Source of the DNA: Cyathus striatus
Lineage: Eukaryota > Basidiomycota > Agaricomycetes > Agaricales > Nidulariaceae
Direction of reading: 5' to 3'
DNA: 64,000 bases
NCBI GenBank assembly: GCA_025738555.1
Contig: JAOVFP010000022.1
Span: 186,001-250,000 of the forward strand
Notes under the pieces: model-generated
What the model saw: only the letters and a program-made list of their open reading frames with translations
Database searches by the model: none
Told to the model about the DNA's origin: nothing
Translations under genes and position numbers: made by a program
In this document: piece by piece, positions 25,056 through 36,032 of the stretch
How positions within the stretch are numbered: the first letter of the stretch is position 1
How the letters are laid out: each line of letters opens with the position of its first letter

Positions 25056-28000
25056 ATGCCAGCATTCGAGAAAGCGATGGGCACTAATATCTCCAATCTT
25101 ATCCAGGTAGAAAATCAAATCAACCGCTACTATAATTCCATGAATGGTATGCCGTTAACCTTTCATCGAATAATTTCACCACTTGATAGCCCACATATTC
25201 AGGCTTTAAGATACTGCAAAATTACGTGATCACAGATGCTATGCATGATGCACCGGATTAGGCCTGCGCATGGGTCGACCCACCATCATCCGTTATCCGA
25301 ATTACGGCTATCCGCTGGATATGGATACGGATCGACGATTATTACGGATTTCGGCACCCATCCGTGCCAATCCATGCTACTGTCGGCTATCAGGAAGCTG
25401 GCCACACCCAGAATCGGGTCACGGCTCATTCTCCAGCTTCCACATTGACTACTTGTACAATTTATCGATACAGTTGGGTACATTGCTATAGTATTTATAT
25501 AATTTATAAGTATTTAGACTGTTGCTCTCCTGTATATATAGAAATTCAAGAGTTAGTTGACTGCTATAACTAAAATAGGCTAAATCTAAGATGCAGAATC
25601 TCACATTTTGGAAAGAAGATAACACTGCAACATTATGCAGTACATCCAAAGCATACAATCAGGCTATATATATATATTAAGGCCCTCCAAATTCATTGGA
25701 ATCAGTTTGGAAATCCCATTCTCACTTGTTTCTATTCTATCTTTGATCTACATGAAAGAGTGCTAGTAAGATACAGTTTCAAGGAATATATTGAACTGTC
25801 TGTATCCTTCCTACATAATAAATCTATGCTACAAAATTTATAACATAGAATATACACAATAAATACATTACTATCCATGCTTTACCTTAATTTTAGCAAT
25901 TTTTCTTTGCTTAAAACTGCAGATATCTCTTGAACCTCTACTTCTCATTATATTATCCTAATACATCAAATATTGGATGCTACAGACAAAATAGAGCACT
26001 GTATGAAATCATTATAGGTAGAAGAAATATATATTAATATTTTAAAAACATTAGTTGAGTATAATATGCGAGCTATTGCTTCAAATATCCAAATCATTGC
26101 TTATCTTGGAAGAAAGATGATATTTCGGCTGTAAAATCCGTTTGGCTGCTAAACAAGCCGTGGTAATTATTAATAAGGGGTGGCCAGTTTCCCGGTTTTC
26201 CCACTTCCCAAGGTCTCACGACAAAAATACTCATAACATCTCTCAGAGTGCCTCAAAAAATACGGTTTAAGTCTTGTATAATTCTATACGAGATATAATA
26301 TCTAGCACATGTATTTAATTCTAAGTACACAGTCTTTGAAAAGAACAAATTCGAATTTTCCGCTAATGTGGCCAGGTTCCTGAGCTAATACAGTAAATTT
26401 AGATGGGTGCCCCGGATGAGCTAAAAATATCCAAATACCCATGGGAAATCATCCAGATCCATCCGAACTTGGCTAAATTCGGATAATATCCGTGGGTATT
26501 CGGATACCGGCCATCCATGCGCAGCCTTACACCGGATCAATATGATCAACCCAAATGCCACCCAGGCACACGTGTACGGGTGCAAACTGAGATTGTCGAA
26601 TGGATAAAAAATAATAACAATGAAAATGAAAAATTGATGTGGATACATGGACCAGCAGGAGCTGGGAAAACGGCAATTGCTAGAACAGTGGCTGAAAGGG
26701 AAGATATGCAAGGCGTTCTGTATGGATTCTTTGCGTTCTCTCGGAACTCAACAAACAGGAATAATGCAAACGGGCTAGTTCCAACTTTAGCATATCAACT
26801 CGCATTGCATGTTCCACAATGCAAAGAGTTCATTTCAAATGCCATAGAGTTGGACCCCATGTTATTCTCGAAATCCATTGAATCTCAGCTGCGTTGTCTC
26901 ATTGCTAAACCATTAATAGAGTGCTTTGAAAACAACAGTAATGATACTAACCATGGATCCTTCGGGTGCATGATTATCGACGGACTAGATGAATGTCAAA
27001 ATCCAGAGATTCAATCTTATATTATACGGAGCATCATGAAGATTCTATCTCCTCCATCTCCATTGATCAATTTTCGTATCTTGATTTTTTGTCGGCCTGA
27101 ACTTGAAATTCGGGACACATTAAAGTCTAAAAATATAGCTCGTTATTGTGTCCCATTGGAGCTTAATGAAAAATTTACACCTGATCAAGATGTGGAAATA
27201 TTTCTTTCTGAAAAGTTCGCAGAAATTAAATTGACACATCCTGTGTTAATAAATACTCAACATGAGTGGCCAACCAGAAGCCAAATTATGACTCTTGTAG
27301 GAAAATCATCTGGACAGTTCATATACCCAGCTACAGTCATAAGATATATAGAGGATCGCAGAAGTAATCCAAAGCATCAATTGGAAAGAATTCTGGAGAT
27401 CAGACCTATTGAGAAAGGGAATCCATACTCTGAAATTGATAATTTGTACATCTTTATTCTTAGCTCAACTCGAGCAGATTATGGCGATATAGCTCCTATT
27501 CTAATGGCCAAGCTATTCCCTCCAAATTCTTCCTTTAAATGTTATTTATCATTGCAACTTCTGACTTCACTCATGATGCTATTTGAGGATATCCACATTC
27601 TGCTGGCAGATCTTCATTCTATTATTGACGTACCCATGAATTCAAATGAAGAGCTTAGATTTTATCATGCATCATTCAGTGACTTTCTACTAAATGAGAC
27701 ACGATCTGGAGCCTTTTACATTGACAAGATTCACTCCAGTGGGCATCTTGCAATGTGTTGCATGTTCCCCATTACACGGATCAACATCGCACTGACGAGG
27801 GACTCCGAACAAAGATTGGAATGGTCTTTTTGCTATAATTTTTTCGAATATATGTTGGGTAGTAATGAAACCTGGATAAACATGATACTCAGAAAATTTG
27901 GATCCAACTGTGTATTGGAAGCATTTAAGAGTGTATTAGGCGATTATGGCTCTTTTGAATCCATTCTCGTAGTGGGAGGTACGGTTTTTAACATTTATAT

Positions 28001-29057
28001 TGGTGGTCCTGCATTGGTGAGACTTAAAATTTTTGGTTATAAAACCAGTGATGTATTAAATGTACTGATAATTAATCAGAAAGGACTTTCAAACCGAATT
28101 CCTATGCTAGACTTCACTCATGAATTTGAAACCGACAAAAGTGATTGGATCATGCTATTCCGTCTTGGCGTAGAACAGTGTGAACAGTTGGCTCTAATTA
28201 CAAACAGATTTTCCAAGAATATGGTAGATTATATGAATAACTGGTTGCTACAACTGTATGAAGATGAGTCATACAATATGGACTACCACTTTTACAACTT
28301 AACCAAAGTGGAGAATGACTACAATGTCTGGGGACTACTTGCAAAAGACAGCAAGAAATGTTTCAAGTCGATCAGTTGTTTAATAGATTGGATTATATCA
28401 ACCAAAGAAGTGTAAGTACTAAATGCAGTATATATTTCATAAATATCATGTACTTACTCTATTTCTCCAGAAACCTGTCAATTTTATTATACTATCATAT
28501 TTTTAGGCTCGTCTTTACCCAGAGGCCCCTCCCATTTCGAGAGTTCGGCTTGTACGTTCGATCTCGAAGATATCGTCTTTTGCTTGCATGTACGAGATTA
28601 GGGCTTGCAAAGTCGCGAGTTCAGAAGTTGCAGTTGTTAATAAATCAGTACTTGGAAGTACGTCTGACTCTTTAACTCTTTGCGATGGCAACTCACGTGG
28701 ATATATGAGATATATGATGACGACGGACTATGGGAACAATACATAAATGAAAATGGGAGAAGGCTGTTAATAACATTGGAGGAAGACCTCACTGCCAACA
28801 ATATCGTCGAACGTGCAATATATCAAACTGATGAAGAAGCAGTAGATGTAGTTAAAGGAAGTACCTCAGGAACGGACACACAGAAGCAAAGATTGTCAAT
28901 GCCAATCATGAGCACCAATATATCACAAACTATAAATGCAGACGATCATCGTCACGAGAGCGGTATTTGGAGCCGAATATTATCTCGTCCGATAACCAGA
29001 TTGCGTAAATTGAACAGGTGTGTTATGTTCATTTGGAATATTATGTTTCGCGTGTAG
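25056..29057 (+). pseudogene. NACHT NLR gene disrupted in exon 2 by a hAT-like insertion
   Basis: Predicted exons are 25056-25146, 25203-25258 joined across the insertion to 26538-28411, 28471-28657 and 28710-29057. Without the 1,271-bp element and one target copy, the frame is continuous and would encode about 851 residues. Each piece matches the minus-strand NACHT gene at 50483-52874: exon 1 starts MPAF and contains IQVENQ; exon 2 resumes GFKILQNYVITDAMHDA; then YDQPKCHPGTR, P-loop GPAGAGKT, IIDGLDEC and FRILIFCRPELEIR. Exon 3 is 187 nt in both genes, and the last intron is 52 bp in both. As it stands, translation from the true start meets TAG immediately after HDAPD. The downstream 1.9-kb frame has no other lesion, so the insertion is probably young. 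The C-terminal exon (115 residues, YDDDGLWEQYINENG...) differs completely from the acidic tail of the paralogue. Confidence 0.82.
25259..26529. mobile_element. hAT-like non-autonomous transposon inside NACHT exon 2
   Basis: The 8-bp sequence CACCGGAT flanks it on both sides (25251-25258 and 26530-26537). The termini are imperfect inverted repeats: TAGGCCTGCGCATGG at the left, and TAAGGCTGCGCATGG as the complement of the right end (15 of 19 positions agree). An 8-bp duplication and TA(G/A)GG-type ends are characteristic of the hAT superfamily. Subterminal words of the ATCCG/CGGAT type recur near both ends. No transposase ORF is present, so mobility would depend on an enzyme encoded elsewhere. 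Confidence 0.85.
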
Positions 29058-29693
29058 CAATACTGTCAAAAATAGCGATAACTCGAAAATATCCAGCTTG
29101 GCTCGAGCGATAAAACATGGGAAATTGCTCTCAAATGCAAAAAAAGACACTGACTCACATTAGAGGTGTGCAGTACCTGCTTCTATTACTTTAATAATAA
29201 CGTTCTGATCAGTTTATTGTATTATTAGTAAGATAGGACCTGGAGTAGCGAAAAATATGAAGGGAAAGGAGAGCGAAAATTGATACAGGAGAAAGGTCCA
29301 ACCACTGACGGTCTAGTTGTCTTGCATGTGACATTATGTGGGTCAAGTGTGCAGCAGCTGTCTACCAATTTGAGGTGTACTTGATAGCATTGTATGAAAT
29401 TACGTAGTTTAATTGTATTAACAGAAGGAACGAATTGGACAGTAGAACAAACCTCAGGACAATGACAACTATGAAGCACATGCACGATGTATTTGCTCCG
29501 AAAGATAACATAGAAATAGATAGAATAAGGAAAGGCCAGAGAACTTGGAAAGGAGTAACGGCATACGTGACAGATGTCACAAATCATGCATTATGTGAGT
29601 CACGCTTTGCGGGCGTTGTGTACCCCAATGTAAGTGTTCCATTTTTCCTCCACCATCCCCGTCACCTCTCCCCTCTCCCTCTACTCTGCCAGC
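29058..29693. other. Spacer between the NACHT locus and the thiolase pseudogene
   Basis: Contains the expected 3' flank of the NACHT gene and no recognisable gene. ORFs on both strands (29225-29587) are short and overlapping. Confidence 0.4.
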
Positions 29694-31649
29694 ATGTCTG
29701 TATATTCCCACAAAGCTTGCATTCTCGAGAAACACGACGACAATATCATTATCGTCTCTGCTGTTCGTTCTGCTATCACCAAGGTACGCTCTCACTATCC
29801 CTCTTCGCGTCTCTCATGCTAATTCGTACGAACATGGCAGAAAAGGAGGATTCGGAGACACCAAGCCCGGCCCTATCCTTTCGCATGTCCTTCGTGCCGC
29901 ATACGAGCACGCAAAGCTCGACCCCCAGCTCATCGATGACATTACCGTAGGCAACGTTCTCCCACCTGGTGGTGGCGCCTCTGCAGCTCGTAGGCTACAC
30001 TGCACGCTGTATTCCTGAGGAGACGAGTATAAACATCGTTAATAGGCAGTGTTCGAGTGGGTTGACTGCTGTTAACCAGATTGCGAACGAGATTAGGGTG
30101 GGCCAGATTAAGCTTGTTATCAGTGAGTCTGTTTTTCTCTTTTGTCGTGTTCTATCTCTTTTCTACTCTTTTTCCTTCTTTTTCGAGCGGGGAAATGTCG
30201 TTTTTATGCTACGTTAGCCCTCTTCGAACTCGTCTATCGCGTGGTACTTGCTTCCTTCAGACGTCCGCACTTTGGGTATCTGAGTAGCTCGAGCTCGTGT
30301 TCTCTTCTACCTGGGTCATGTCCACGCACTCTTCGTCCATGCAGAGGTGGCCGTTGCCCTCTGCTTCCATTTCACCTTTCTTTTCTGCTTGTCATATTCG
30401 GGTTGCTCGCCCCTCAGCATCCTTAACCTCCTTTCGTCTTCGTTCTCATTCTCTTTTCATTTTCTCTCTTCACTTGTTGCTCTTTTCTCCTCCCTTTTCT
30501 CCCTTCCTATATCTCACCCTTCTCCCCATCTTCCAACATCACTAACCTCTCCCCACAGGCACAGACGTAGTATTCTTGACGCACGGATGCGGCTCCACTG
30601 CCGCCCCTGAAGTCTCCGAGGAAGTCCTCTCCAACCGCTCAGCAGCAGACTGCCTCCTCTCAATGGGCATAACCTCCGAAAATGCAGCAACAGAATACAA
30701 CATCACGCGCCAATTCCAAGACGCATTCGCCGCCAACTCCTTTACCAAGGCTGCCAAAGCGCAAAAGGCAGATAAGTTCCGCGAGGAGATCGTCCCTATC
30801 AAGACGAAAATTGTCGTATGCGAGGAGGAGACGGAGGTCGTTGCTAATGCGGATGATGTGATTATGGAAGGTGTTATGGCTGAGAGCCTTGCGAAGCTCA
30901 GGCCTGCTTTCTCGAAAACTGGTATGTCTCCGATGGAGCAGCAGCTGTCATTCTAACCACCCATGCTCTCGCTAAAAAGCAAAACCTTCCCATCCTCAAC
31001 AGGTTCGCCACATCCTCTGTAGCTGGCGTTCCGCCATGCGTTGTGGGCGTTGGCCCTGCGTTCATTACCCCCAAGGTACTCGATCTTATGGGGTTAAAAG
31101 AGTTTGATGTGGACTTTTACGAGATCAATGAGGCGTTTGCGAGCCAGGCTACTTATTCGATTGAGAGGTTGAGTATTAAGGTGGAGAAGGTCAATGAGTC
31201 TCTTTCTTTTTTGCTCTTTTATCTTCGTTTCGTTATCTTCCCCATCTTGCCCTCCCTTCCCCTCCTTCTTTTCATCGCTCTCCCTTGCCTCCCATTATTC
31301 GTCTCCCCCTTTCATTCCTTCTTCGTCGTCATGTTCCACTCTTCTTCGTTATCCGCTCCCTTGACCCTGCCTCCCTCTTTCCCCCTCCCTCCTTCTTTCT
31401 TACCTCATCTTCTCCTCTGCGCTCTTTCCCATACCTTCATTCGTCCCCCTTTCATGCATTCTACGTTCTTCGTGCTCCCTACTTTCCCTGCCCTCCCTAT
31501 TGCTCGCATCATCATACTGACGTAACTCCCCAGCCGGCGCCCGTCAAGTCGCAACAGGCCTCTCCGTCGCCAAGCAATACGACAAGCGCATGTTCGTAAC
31601 CAGTATGTGTATCGTCTCCGGGATGGATTATGGCCACTGTATTTGTTAG
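29694..31649 (+). pseudogene. 3-ketoacyl-CoA thiolase (acetyl-CoA acyltransferase) pseudogene
   Basis: Thiolase fragments appear in correct order: ILEKHDDNIIIVSAVRSAITK (from 29694), GGFGDTKPGP and DDITVGNVLPPGG (29845-29985), PEETSINIVNRQCSSGL with the nucleophilic Cys (from 30014), a central block (30559-30921, NRSAADCLLSMGITSEN), SDGAAAVIL..FYEINEAFASQ (30930-31200) and GARQVATGLSVAKQYDK (31533-31649). Thiolases cleave or form 3-ketoacyl-CoA in peroxisomes or mitochondria during beta-oxidation. Lesions seen: a net two-base loss near 29985-30010, a deletion with frame change at 30921-30930, loss of the donor site near 31198, absence of the GHP segment carrying the catalytic His, and CxG changed to CIV before a premature-looking end. 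A 436-bp pyrimidine-rich intron (30123-30558) is far longer than introns elsewhere. Confidence 0.8.
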
Positions 31650-32902
31650 CGAGCATTAGGTTGTGGTTGCGGAGCGCGCGAAGGAGTGTTGGGCTGCTTT
31701 CTATACGGGCATCCTCGAGTGGGTTGAGTAATATTTATTGGGTTGGGGAGATTCTAATTGGTACAGGTAAGCTCGATTTGTGAACCGTGATTGTTCTATG
31801 CCGCCTCCTGGCGTTCGTTTTCCCCCTCCGATGTATGGACACATGATCCCCTTATCATTTCCCTTCTAGAGCACCGTTCTCTTATTACGTTGCATGGCTT
31901 CTCTGAGACTGGCTTTCGTTTCACTGCTTTCATTGTCAAAACTCTCGGGTCGTCTACCCAGTTTCCTTGCTCTGTCCCGGGCTCACTGGGATATTCTCAC
32001 TGGGGCTCGCGCCTTTCCCTTCAAGCTCCTTGCGTTTCTTCTGCCTTGGCTCTCTTTTCTGTTAGTTTCTATGTTATGTCTCCCACGATATCCCGTGGTC
32101 CCCTTATCTTCATCCAGTTACCTCCGGCTTCTACTTTACGGGCGTTGGGCATCGCTTTTTTTTGTGTCTTCTACAGGCTAATAAGGTCCTTCCGTATGTT
32201 CTCCATGGGTACGCTCAGAACAGGTAGATTTGATTTTTCTACATTTCGCCACTGCGCCATTACTACTTTTTGTTCGGGCTAGAGCCTTGTATCCGTAGGC
32301 TTCTATGCTTCGGATGATGTTCTACATATTTTGATAAACAAACAGTCATGTAATGAATTTTGTAGAAATGTCCGAATGTGGAGCAATATTATCCAGACAA
32401 CGAGTGTCATAACAAAACTATTAGAAAGCTGAGAGAATTAATACAGTGTATGCGAGTAACAGCGGGAACATACGAAGAGATATGTAGATGTCTATTTTAA
32501 AGGTGAAGAGGAACGTGTTAGGGGAACGGAGAAGAGATATAGCGGCAGGGGAAACGAAATGAAACGAAAGAGATAAAGGGAATAGGGGGGAATAAACGTG
32601 GAGAAATGAACCCAGGGGACCAAGAAGGGAGAAAGAAGCACTTACTACACCCAACGAATGCCTCTAGAGTGTATACTATTCGCTCGAAAACGAGCCTATG
32701 TTGCCCAAAGTCACCGCCGTAACACTCTCCCAAAGTTCATCACCATGACACCAACATCAACAGCCGCCTCCCTCCCGCTTCTTGATCAACATTCCCCTTC
32801 GTCGTAGCAAGTACGATCGGCTCCCTGTACTTGACTACTCTCTAAGCATTAGCAGCTATAGCGAAAGAGGACTGAGAAGACATCCTGGACAGTATCAGTG
32901 AC
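31650..32902 (+). repeat. Downstream part of dispersed module, copy C
   Basis: 31.65-32.44 kb repeats the tail of copy B (ATTGGGTTGGGGAGATTCTA, GGGCTAGAGCCTTGTAT, GTAATGAATTTTGTAGAAA). At about 32490 the strand bias flips to purine-rich, and 32500-32902 matches 53340-53770 (GCCTATGTTGCCCAAAGTCA, TCTCTAAGCATTAG, GAGGACTGAG). The change of bias marks a junction between two repeat modules. The module is interrupted at 32902/32911 by the large TIR element. Confidence 0.65.
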
Positions 32903-33178
32903 GTTTTAGTATGGAAAGCCGGACAACCACGCTCAACTACGTCAAAGTTTTTGAGCTCCGCCCTTCGGCTCTACGGCAGCGCGCTTAGATACTCGCTAAG
33001 CGCTTAGGTCCTGGTTCTGCGGGCTGAATTTCGGTTAAAGACTAAATCAGAACCCGGTACATTTATGACTTAAGTACTAACTGATTACTAATGTAAGACA
33101 TTAGAATTAATACAGACTATCGTAACATAGACCTTCTGCCATGATTATACGTTTTTAATTTCATCGTCAAGGTTGAAA

Positions 33179-34093
33179 ATAAATAATCAGGGGCCTGGGT
33201 CAATTAGTCAATACCAAGATCTTAAAAATCTAATTTCAACTTCGTGCCTGTTGCCTTATCATATATGTATTGATGTGTATCGACGATGTAGAATACTTCG
33301 AATTGTGCTGTGAAAATTATGTTATGGATTACAATATAAAGAAATAGGTCCGGCAAGCGGCGTGGCCCACTACTCCCGGCCTTTGTCTACTTATAGTTAA
33401 GAATACAATTCCACCGTAATCCGACCCAAGCTCTCAGAAAAACCAAGTTATGCCTTGTATACTTACATCCCAATGAATACGAGTCCTTGTATCCGGCATT
33501 TGTGTGCGAAGTTCCTGGCAACTACATTTTGACATATATTTTAAAACTGTTGTTTCAGCAGTTGGATTGTTATGCAAAAGTACAGGGCAGCTCGTTTGTA
33601 CATGATACCCTTCTACCACCCTGGTAAGTATTCTCGTACCAGGAACCTGCAATTTTAGTCTACTATCTTCTTTCCCAACCTGTATCATCCAGTCCTGGCT
33701 TGAGATAAAATAGAATCTCGAACTATCCCTGAACAGTGAGATACTTTGGCGTCGTCATATAAACACAGCATAAGCTCCGCTGCCGATAGACCCAAATATC
33801 TTGGTGAGAGTGTGTATGTTGTCGACGGCATAGGCTACTCCAAACATGAGGCCACAAACTAGTGGAGCATGACAGAAGTACTCGGTAGGGAAAGGACACC
33901 AGAGGAAAGTATATGGCGGGGAAGTCGTTCAACCATGAGACATTATGCCATTGGGCTTCATATAGTCCATGCCATCCATGCACATATTGTAAGGGAAATA
34001 AGCGTGTTAAGGCCTAAACAAAGAAAATATTATACGAGTTGTCAAATGTCCGTTCGACGGAGGAGTTCTAAGGTGTGTGAAAGTGCGATTAGT
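33179..34093. other. Inner flank of the outer large element, left side
   Basis: No gene identified. It holds one copy of the dispersed word ATAAAGAAATAGGTCCGGCA (33336-33375). Minus-strand ORFs at 33434-33688 (VVEGYHVQTSCPVLL...) and around 33740-33900 (LMFGVAYAVDNIHTLTKIFG) have protein-like composition but no family I recognise. Confidence 0.35.
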
Positions 34094-34360
34094 AATGAAG
34101 TATGGAAAGCCGGAGCACCACGCTCAAATCCATCAAATAAATTCAAATTCCGTGATTCGGCAACTCGCTTGCCGATTTAAGATCTAGATTTAATCTTCGG
34201 TTATGTACTCTTTTTTTCGGTTACAAAGTTCGGTTGGCGCGCTCGGGGGTCGGGTACCTTCGTCGGGGTTGCGTTGTGTGTGCTTGAGCATACCCATGAG
34301 CATTTTGAGTCCAAAATTCTGTTTTTATAGATATTTATTTATAAGACATGTAAATTAAAG

Positions 34361-36032
34361 TACCCTGTGACTAGGCTGCGGGATAAGTAATTTAGATGAG
34401 TGACAAGTATTCTTGGACTTTAGAACTTCAGTAATACTATATAATTATTGCTGTGTGCATCGAATTCATGGTCTCCGTATTTCTCAATGGCTGTTTAAAG
34501 ATCAGTTTTGCTTTTTGTTAAGCTTGTTGGGTTGGAATGAAATTGGTTGACAAGGGAAATACACAAATTACCATGTCATGAAAATCTAGTTTGCCACACA
34601 ATTGACTCGGATTAAGGGGAATTGTGAGGCCTTAAGGCAACACTCACCTCGCAATGCATATTGTTGAGCACGGATCCTTAAATAGGACTGAAAGGCTTCG
34701 CAGAGAGCCTTAAAATGTCATGTAAATGACACACACAAGTAGATGGATTATAAGGCTCGCTGCCGAGTCTTACAATAAATGCACATCATACAATGGCTTG
34801 AAATTATGTATAATGTTGCCTAATAAATGACGAAACTTTCGTTCCTTTTATTTATTACACATGTAGAACTTAAATAATAATTTATAACGGCAAGCTGCAG
34901 GGCTTTTTATTTGAATTCAGCTTAGATATAATGTCGCAATGTAGTACATGACTATGACTAGTAAGAAGTACTACACCTATTGTAACATTAGCATATATAC
35001 CATATTGAATCACCTACCTAGATGCTCCTTACCTCTTTGGCTCATTACTTACAAGTACCTATATCTCGAAGCGGCAATATGTAAAAGTTTCGTTGTTCTT
35101 TTATACAACTCTGGCGGATATTTCAGTCAGCGTGAAGCCGGATCTTGCGCAGTCTAGGCATGCTCGATGCAAGTTCCAGGTCTAGACGAGATCTTTATCC
35201 CGGTCAATCCGGATTCGGTCTTTATCAGTCTATATCCTCATTTTCTCCCCACAGATTGTTGATCAGTAATACGTACCAGCGAGCCAGTGGTGTCCTGAAC
35301 AAGTTAATCATGCATAAAGTCTATTAACAACTTTGTTAGTTTATTTTAGCGGGTTTGCAGTAGGCAATGGTAGGTACGTCAAATATAGGTATCTATATTA
35401 GTAGATAAGTTATCCAGCTATGTCTACTGGGCTAACACTGTGAGGGCTTATAATGAATAAAGAAATAGGGCCGGCAAGTGGCAGGGCCCACTACCCCCTC
35501 ATTCAACAGATATTTACCTTTAGAAACACAATTAATTATTGCCATGGTGATGAAGAAGTTGAAAAGTGGAGTCGTCTCCGGCAATGGCGCTCGTACACGA
35601 GAGAAAACATATGTCAAATGTGTGTAATATGGTGGCGCTCTCTAGAAACAATTATTTTTGTAGATTATATGGCAGCCTCTGGCAAAGTTAAGTTCCCGCA
35701 CGAGATAGGAGACGTCGGCGAGGTCTTCGAGGAGCATTATAATAAGAGACAGGCAGGGTGCGTGTTGATGAGGTGGCCTACTTCAGCTGTGAGAACGCAC
35801 ACCTATCTGTAGCTTATTTATTTAAAGCCTCCGACAGGACTTAACTTGTATATACAATGTTCATGAGACCGTACAAGTATACATCGCTAGGCATTTGTAC
35901 CTATAGCTACTGTCGACTAGCAATAAGCGATGGGGGCAACAGTGGGGTGTGCTGTGGGGAAGTTGCTAGGTGAGATGCGGATTAGAGGTCAAGTGAGCAA
36001 TAGGGATATATATGAGTACGCAGGTTTGCAGA
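34361..36032. other. Inner element DNA before the hAT-like insertion
   Basis: No gene recognised. Two small hairpins occur near 34697 (AAGGCTTCGC..GAGCCTT) and 34751 (AAGGCTCG..CGAGTCTT). One dispersed word copy lies at 35456-35495 (GAATAAAGAAATAGGGCCGG). Confidence 0.4.

Noticed and set aside
28412..28505. Alternative acceptor TTTTTAG for the third exon of the disrupted NACHT gene
   Set aside because: The CTCCAG acceptor at 28470 gives an exon of exactly 187 nt that aligns without gaps to exon 3 of the intact paralogue.
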